From Daphnia pulex (Eukaryota; Arthropoda; Branchiopoda; Diplostraca; Daphniidae), in assembly GCF_021134715.1 (NCBI RefSeq), contig NC_060024.1, positions 5,394,001 to 5,458,000 on the forward strand: a stretch of DNA of 64,000 nt, read 5' to 3'. The notes beneath the pieces were generated by a model. That model made no database searches and was not told where the DNA came from. It saw only the letters and a program-made list of their open reading frames with translations. Positions 57,987 to 64,000 of the stretch are shown here, in pieces; position 1 is the first letter of the stretch; each line of letters starts with the position of its first letter. The position numbers and the translations under genes are program-made.

Positions 57987-58433
57987 CGAGTGTATTAGGA
58001 CGTCCACACTTTAGGACGTCAAGTAAGAGAGAGCGAATACAAGAGACAATACACGCCTATTTATGGTAGGTGAAGAGCAAGGTTGAACCATCGAGTTTTT
58101 TCGCCCTTGCTGCTTCTACGAATAATCAAGATAACCCTTATGACTTATTACTGAGCAAGGGCGGTTGTACGAGTACATCCGCCCTTGCTTTGTTTCTACG
58201 AAAGAGAAGATGCACTTATCCGTTTACTACAAAGCAAGGTCGAACGTTTGAGTACATTCGCCCTTGCTTGTTTCCCCGAAGCGCTAGAGAAGGTGTAAAC
58301 GTCCTATGTTGCTAACGCGACATTCAGGCAAAGCAAGGTCAAATGTACTCGTACATTGGCCCTTGCTGGTTTCTAAGAACGAGATGGGTGTGGGGTGTGT
58401 CTCACGCGTATGTCACGTGATCTCTACGTGACA
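57987..58433 (-). mobile_element. gypsy-3 3' LTR, main part
   Basis: It continues the LTR begun at 45376. The right end ...TCTCTACGTGACA (58433) on the minus strand gives an LTR start TGTCACGTAGAG directly after a polypurine tract (CACGAGGGGGGATC, 58434-58447 complement). The reconstructed LTR is about 470 bp with TGT...ACA ends. It contains four 36-bp palindromes. The second LTR of this element is not in the window, so this is inferred from ends, tract and position. Confidence 0.6.
58076..58367. repeat. four 36-bp palindromes in the gypsy-3 LTR
   Basis: 58076-58111, 58154-58189, 58233-58268 and 58332-58367: each starts AGCAAGG and ends CCTTGCT and is exactly 36 bp. The second is nearly perfect (AGCAAGGGCGG...CCGCCCTTGCT, with TGTAC/GTACA inside). 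The others share the arms with varied centres (GAGTACATTCG, CTCGTACATTG). Spacing is 78, 79 and 99 bp. Confidence 0.9.
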
Positions 58434-58660
58434 GATCCCCCCTCGTGAAGGCAGTCGCCCCGACTGCTTCTACAGCAAAATAAAACCCACAGAACGGGTA
58501 CCCCAAAACCAAAAAACCCAAAATCAGAAAACCAAACACCCGAAAATATAAGAACCAAATCCCGAAAACACAAATTCCAAAAGAACATAAAAAAGAAACC
58601 CTCAAAACAAATTTCGTATTAAACCACTTCCACCTGTTCGAGGTGTGGTAGGAAGTGATC
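58434..58660. other. gypsy-3 region between LTR and env remnant
   Basis: After the polypurine tract the sequence is an A/C-rich stretch of CCAAAA-type motifs with no ORF support. Confidence 0.4.
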
Positions 58661-58663
58661 GTC

Positions 58664-59290
58664 TTAACTGTCTAATTGTTCGTGGGCCCTCATACGGCCT
58701 CTCAGCCAAACAGTTTGGTAACTGAGATACGTCGTTGCGAATACTAGTAATAGTAGCATGAACAAAAGTTCAAACGGATATCTGGACTCCGTCAGCTGAA
58801 ATTCTTTAGTCGTCTTCTTCATGAGTTCTTGAATCTGGAACCCTGTCATCTCCGATGACTCACGAGCGCCGTCGTTTCGGCGTAGTAGGTCGCTGATGAA
58901 GTTAATAGATGTGGCATTCGCCTTCAGGAGCTCAATGACGGCGACTGATTTAAATGTGGTCACATTAAATCCTACTGCGCCCAGAATGGGTGGGTGGTTC
59001 GGACTGATTCAGTTCGCGTTAAAACCAACGACACTTAACCTCCAGTTTTTTCGCAGCTGATGCCCCTTGTTGATTTCCTGTTTTACGGCATTTTACGGCC
59101 ATCTCGGAGTACTCCTTCAGTCTCACTTTCAATGTTTGAACTACTGCCTCTGCGGGTCGTATGTCAAGATCTGTGATGACTGTTAGAACTATTCTCCAAA
59201 CGCGACACCCGGCTTTTCATTGAAGATGACGGTGTCACGGACGAGCAAAGTATCTACCTTGACTGGCCCGAGGAAGGCCAATACACAAAT
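58664..59290 (-). pseudogene. env-like third ORF remnant of gypsy-3
   Basis: Within 59189-59320 (minus strand) a hydrophobic signal-peptide-like stretch (LLLPYTICVLAFLG) is followed by the start of an ectodomain, then stops. Further pieces continue in other frames to about 59000. The frame 58664-58963 contains a Leu/Phe-rich membrane segment (LLFMLLLLVFATTYL) near a short C-terminal tail, as in envelope-type membrane proteins. A signal peptide after integrase and a late membrane anchor is the layout of the env ORF in errantivirus-like Ty3/gypsy elements. The middle of the protein is missing and frameshifts are present, so it is not functional. Assignment to env is by position and topology, not by a recognised fusion motif. 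Confidence 0.5.
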
Positions 59291-60560
59291 TGTGTAAGGT
59301 AGTAACAAAGCGAGGTAACGATCCGGTCGACCAGCTCGACGAGCCGGCTGTATTCGAGTGGGGAGACGGACAGGCCTGTTTACTGTTTTTTGTTTACGCA
59401 CACCTCCCGGGGAAGGCACTGGAAGAACGTTGCTGTCGTGCAAAACTGCCGCCTCCTCGCCATGGGTCCCATTATCCGGACCTGTCTCCCGATGAATCTC
59501 CACAGGTGGTGGAGGGACGTTGGGGAGAGGTGTATCAAACATCGCCTCTGTGGCTTCCGTGTTCAAATTTGGACCTCGTTCGACCAGGTCATGGAAAAGC
59601 TTCATCTTTATCACGTGCACAATCTCTGATCTTCTTGATCCGGAACTCAACTTCACTTCGTAGTTCACAGGAGTGGTCTGGCGGATCACGTTGAACGGTC
59701 CCTGCCAGCGATGAAGCAGTTTTTCTGCCCTTTTCACTTTGCGAAAGGGTTTGTACACCAAGACTTGGTCGCCTACTTTAAATTGGAGCTCTCTGTGGCG
59801 ACCGTCGTACTGACGTCATCGGTTGTCCTGGGCGACTCCCAATCGCGTGTGCACCAATGCTCGAGCCTTCGCTAATTCGGTCACAACATGGGTTGCATAA
59901 GCCGGAGCCGTTCTCGACGTTACCAGCAGAGGGTTGGCATCAGCACCTAATTAAGTAATTCCAAATCAATAGGTAACAGTGGTTCACGTCCGTAAAGCAA
60001 AAAAAATGGTGAATATCCCGTAGATTCTTGCCGCGCCGTGTTGTAGGCGAAACACACATAAGGTAATGCCTCGTCCCAATCCTTATGGTCCGCGCTGACA
60101 CACATAGACAGCATGGCCGCCAAAGTATAATCATACTTTGGATTCATCCGTTCAACCAAACCGTTTGCCTGCGGATGGTAACTTGACGTTGTCTTGTGGT
60201 TGGTTCCGAGATTCTTCATGACTGCTTGGGTAAGTGTAGCTATAAAACATTTCCCTTGATCCGAAATGATGGACTCCGGGGCTCCGTGACGCAGCACAAT
60301 TTGCTCGACAAAAAATGTTGCCACCATATCCGCCTTTCCGGTGGGCATGGCTCGTAGTTCCACCCACTTCGTTAAGTAGTCCACAGCAACGATGATCATC
60401 TTATTTCCGGTGTTGGATAAGGGAAACGGACCCAAAAGGTCGATTCCCACCTTTTGAAATGGGCCTGCCACCTGAATACACTGCATAAAACCGGCTGGCC
60501 GTTTGCTCACGCCTTTTCGACCCTGGCAATTAGGACACGATTGCACATAATTTCTGGTGT
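59291..60560 (-). pseudogene. gypsy-3 pol remnant: integrase
   Basis: The frame 59947-60560 (minus) has the end of the integrase zinc finger (CPNCQGRKG), then the catalytic core with KVGIDLLGPFP, IISDQGKCF and NGLVERMN (the D,D,E residues), and VCFAYNTARQESTGYSPFFL. After a frame break at about 59940, 59290-59761 carries the integrase C-terminal region (KAEKLLHRWQGPFNV-like GPY/F module), a long proline-rich tail and the signal-peptide-like start of the env frame. The 5' part of pol (protease, reverse transcriptase) is absent: at about 60560 the sequence changes to palindrome-arm sequence. Confidence 0.85.
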
Positions 60561-60770
60561 CACACACACTTGGGGCATCACATCTGGTGGTGATGCTGGT
60601 TGTTGCGTCATAAAACATTGCGTCATCACGGCGACGACATCCGATGGGCATGTTTGGGCATGTTCCATTTTGGGGGAGGAGCTTGTGTCCGTGACAGACA
60701 CAGGCTCCTCCCCCAAAATATCCGTGACAGACACAGGCTCCTCCCACAAAAGCTTGTTGTTTTATTATAT
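60561..60770. mobile_element. half-arm of the foldback palindrome, truncating gypsy-3
   Basis: CATCTGGTGGTGATGCTGGTTG, GGGCATGTTTGGGCATGTTCC and GGGGGAGGAGCTTGTGTC-type motifs match one arm of 35301-36037 in order. The arm passes directly into the 511-bp satellite at about 60771 (ATAGATTTTTGTCAAAC). It broke the pol gene of gypsy-3. Confidence 0.8.
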
Positions 60771-61788
60771 ATAGATTTTTGTCAAACAAAAATTATTTTA
60801 ATACGTTCTATTCTACAGTCCTTGGGTGTAATGGTTAGCGCTTCGGGTGGATCAAGTAAGTTGTGCGTGAGCTTGACATAGTGGGGCCGCACACCGTTGT
60901 GCGTGAGCTCGAATAAGTGGGGCCGCACACCAGAGCATACCGATATGTTAAACTTACATGACTGAGGATTGTTTTTTGCTAATTAAAAGTTCTAATTAAA
61001 AAATATGATTCTTGAAAGGAAATTGACTTAGGTCAATTATCATTCGTAATTCAAATATTCTTATCACATGTGTGTTAATGGTTCAAATCTTGATATAAGC
61101 AAAACGTTTTATTATTTCAATTTTCAATTTTATTTTATTTTATTTCGATTTATGTGAAAAAATTAGCGTTCAATTTGATTTTTCTTATTTTTCGTTTCAT
61201 TTGCACAAGAAAATATACGAGAAAGCAAGAGGGAACTGAAAGGAAATGGAGACATTCCCGTGGAGGAACACTAATATTATACTAGATTTTTGTCAAACAA
61301 AATTTATTTTAATACGTTCTATTCTACAGTCCTTGGGTGTAATGGTTAGCGCTTCGGGTGGATCAAGTAAGTTGTGCGTGAGCTCGTTATAGTGGGGCCG
61401 CACACCGTTGTGCGTGAGCTCGAATAAGTGGGGCCGCACACCAGAGCATACCGATATGTTAAACTTACATGACTGAGGATTGTTTTTTGCTAATTAAAAG
61501 TTCTAATTAAAAAATATGATTCTTGAAAGGAAATTGACTTAGGTCAATTATCATTCGTAATTCAAATATTCTTATCACATGTGTGTTAATGGTTCAAATC
61601 TTGATATAAGCAAAACGTTTTATTATTTCAATTTTCAATTTTATTTTATTTTATTTCGATTTATGTGAAAAAATTAGCGTTCAATTTGATTTTTCTGATT
61701 TTTCGTTTCATTTGCACAAGAAAATATACGAGAAAGCAAGAGAGAACTGAAAGGAAATGGAGACATTCCCGTGGAAGAACACTAATTG
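60771..61788 (+). repeat. 511-bp-family satellite, two units
   Basis: TTGGGTGTAATGGTTAGCGC at 60822 and 61333 (spacing 511). Each unit has twin GGGGCCGCACACC motifs and GGTTCAAATCTTGATATAAGC at about 61080 and 61590. It matches 34645-35300 and 62764-63271. Confidence 0.9.
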
Positions 61789-62276
61789 CGAGCCCGAAGG
61801 GTGAAGCTAATAACCGCATACGCAGAAAAAAAAGCCATGTCACTTTGTATGTATGTGTGTATGTAACGCTCCATAACTCGTGTGTTTTACGACAGATTTC
61901 GGACTTTTTGGTCTTAAAAATTACACAAAAAATATGCGGTGCGACCAGAACAAAAATAATTCCATTTACTTAATTAGTTCTCCTACAATTAATGAAAAAC
62001 TGCTAAAATAATTGTTTAACGACTAGTGACATCTGGCGGTGGCGACTACAACTGTTTCACCTTTGGTTTAAATTCCAGTTTCCACTACATGTGTATAAGC
62101 TTGTCATTTACTAAACGTGTTAAGTTTAAAATTAATCCTTTTCTTCGAATATTTTTTATTGAAATATATTCGTAATGTATGGTTAAACATGGGTAAAATA
62201 ATATTACGAATATATGCCCCCCAAATAAATCACCACCAGATGTCCATAGCATCGCCGCGATGACGCAATCTTTGAT
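61789..62276. other. unassigned repeat-like spacer
   Basis: GCGAGCCCGAAGGGTGAAGC followed by a TGTATGTATGTGTGTATG run and CTCCATAACTCG suggests another decayed element, but no partner is in the window. CACCACCAGATGTCCATAGC at about 62229 is a small piece of the foldback arm. Confidence 0.4.
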
Positions 62277-63596
62277 GATCCAACCATGACGCAATAACCC
62301 GATTTGTATTTAAGTTTTGCAGTTATTAAACTTAAAGATGTTTGTTTTTTAAATTCAATCCTTGAATTTTATGTGTAAAAATAGGAAAATTTGACTTGAG
62401 AAAACTAAACGTAAATAACTTGCAAGGATATTGAACTGTGAATGAAAAATCTCACAGGATTGCAGTTCAAAAAAAAGTGTTGATACGTTTACTGGCTTCC
62501 TAAAAGTGCACATCTGTAAAAATATTGTTTTGACCCATGCCCTTTGGTAACCATGACTCAGACAAATCAAAATTTCGCGATAGAATTTTTTCACAAAATT
62601 TCATATAAAAAACATTGAATTAATAGAAAAATTCTAAAAAATTAGGATGGCATTTAGCAAAAAGTCCGACTTAACAATAGGCCATGAATTTTTAATTTAA
62701 GACAGTTTTTAACTGGCTTACGACTATCCCTTCGCGGCGAGCTGATAAGCTTGCTTTTCTATCTTATTATACTAGATTTTTGTCAAACAAAAATTATTTT
62801 AATACGTTCTATACTACAGTCCATGGGTGTAATGGTTAGCGCTTCGGGTGGATCAGTAAGTTGTGCGTGAGCTTGACATAGTGGGGCCGCACACCGTTGT
62901 GCGTGAGCTCGAATAAGTGGGGCCGCACACCAGAGCATACCGATATGTTAAACTTACATGACTGAGGATTGTTTTTTGCTAATTAAAAGTTCTAATTAAA
63001 AAATATAATTCTTGAAAGGAAATTGACTTAGGTCAATTATCATTCGGAATTCAAATATTATCACATGTGTGTTAGTGGTTCAAATCTTGATCTAAGCAAA
63101 ACGTTTTATTATTTCAATTTTCAATTTTATTTTATTTTATTTCGATTTATGTGACAAAATTAGCGTTCAATTTGATTTTTCTGATTTTTCGTTTCATTTG
63201 CACAAGAAAATATACGAGAAAGCAAGAGGGAACTGAAAGGAAATGGAGACATTCCCGTGGAGGAACACTAATAAGATAGAAAAGCAAGCTTATCAGCTCA
63301 CCGCGAAGGGATAGTCGTAAGCCAGTTGAAAACTGTCTTAAATGACAAATTCAGGGCCTATATTTAAGTCGGACTTATTCACAATTCACACTTTTCTTCA
63401 CAGAATTTTTGGTTTTAAAACGGGATTTTTCTGTCACAGTCCAATATCCTTGCAAGTTATTTACTTTTAGTTTGCTTAAGTCATATTTTCAAATTTTTAC
63501 ACATAAAGTTCAATAATTGAATTTAAAAATAACCATCTTTTAGTCAATTAACTGTAAAACATAAATGCAAATCTGGTTGTTGCGTCATGGTTGGGA
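62277..63596. mobile_element. long inverted repeat with one satellite unit in the loop
   Basis: The left arm, about 62277-62763, ends TAAGCTTGCTTTTCTATCTTA. The right arm, about 63272-63596, starts TAAGATAGAAAAGCAAGC. The innermost 70 bases match almost perfectly. The arms remain recognisable outwards (CAATATCCTTGCAAGTTATTTAC at the right arm and its complement at about 62415-62437; AACCATGACGC at the far ends) with indels. The 508 bases between are one complete unit of the 511-bp satellite (62764-63271). No ORF. Confidence 0.85.
62764..63271 (+). repeat. single 511-bp-family satellite unit
   Basis: It begins TTATACTAGATTTTTGTC and ends GGAGGAACACTAA, exactly one unit compared with 60771-61788, with small deletions. 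It lies in the loop of the inverted repeat 62277-63596. Confidence 0.85.
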
Positions 63597-64000
63597 CATG
63601 AACGATTTTGGTTTAACCCGTGTATTTTTACTAGTAAGACAGAACAATAGGCCTAATATAAATCAGACAAGAATAAACGATAACTACAATTTACTTGAGT
63701 ACAAATGGTAGGCAGCGGTCGAGCGTCAGGCTAGTTGATGAACTAGTAAAGGGTCGATACTATTTTAAAGAAGATTTGACAACACTTAAATGGAATTGAA
63801 TTTAATACAAAACAGTACGAAAAAGAGGAGCGAATGCCTCGGTAATATACGGGTAAAATGAGAGAGAGAAGTGCGGAACAGAATAGCTTTTACATCGGGT
63901 TTATATACTCATGCCAGCTGCGTTTTTTAACACGCAAGGCATAGGGTTTAGACAACAGGTTCAGACAAGTTAAAAAGTTATACAATCCTGCCCGACCTTG
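63597..64000. other. window end, possible minus-strand promoter
   Basis: No gene is recognised. On the minus strand GAGTATATAA (63901-63910) resembles a TATA box, and the region upstream of it would lie towards 64000. It could be an LTR or gene promoter that fires leftwards. Weak evidence. Confidence 0.25.

Noticed and set aside
60507..60881. Frames crossing from palindrome arm into satellite and integrase
   Set aside because: They join unrelated DNA; only the part below about 60560 on the minus strand is genuine integrase.

Overview
This is eukaryotic DNA: spliced genes with GT/AG introns, TATA boxes and AATAAA signals. It is most likely from an arthropod, and the mix of many MATH-BTB-type, short collagen-like and glycine/histidine-rich secreted genes with abundant Ty3/gypsy elements would fit a crustacean such as Daphnia. 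That placement is an inference; no species-diagnostic sequence was found.

Bases 1-13,300 are the gene-bearing part. They hold a doubtful tiny TATA-driven gene (930-1334), a two-exon secreted His/Gly-rich protein with two repeats ending in an R-K-R-R site (3706-4374), a ten-exon collagen-like gene on the minus strand (7678-9556), a four-exon SLC66A3 (PQ-loop) orthologue on the minus strand (10275-11111), and an intronless MATH-BTB (SPOP-like) gene on the plus strand (11701-12855). The last two are divergently arranged.

Bases 13,300-34,500 are mostly decayed mobile DNA. They hold a 0.95-kb foldback element, a broken Ty3/gypsy pol (minus), a retropepsin-plus-zinc-knuckle fragment, a 488-bp LTR, a PIF1-type helicase remnant, nested long-inverted-repeat elements, two head-to-head FKBP/TPR immunophilin pseudogenes (28.3-32.5 kb), and a complete 828-bp DNA transposon with 6-bp target duplications that carries an unknown 152-aa ORF.

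Bases 34,600-45,375 are a satellite domain. They hold a partial 511-bp-unit array, a 737-bp palindrome, and then about 17 head-to-tail copies of a 538-bp unit. Both unit families carry a tRNA-Gln-like A box and a separate B-box-like motif, so they look like relatives of one tRNA-related satellite family.

Bases 45,376-60,560 are a nest of three LTR elements. An env-bearing Ty3/gypsy element (minus) is split in its 3' LTR by a 6.9-kb gag-only non-autonomous LTR element (plus). That element is itself split by an intact young 5.6-kb Mag-like Ty3/gypsy element (minus) with near-identical LTRs. Target duplications CGAG and CCTAT support the order of insertion. The gag-only element has seven copies of a potential RNA hairpin in its leader, one with a compensatory base-pair change. 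The outer element has four 36-bp palindromes in its LTR.

Bases 60,560-64,000 return to palindrome arms and 511-bp satellite units, including one unit held in the loop of a long inverted repeat. Together with the 35.3-kb palindrome this links the satellite to foldback-type mobile elements.

Coordinates of splice sites and repeat edges were read by eye and may be off by a base or two.
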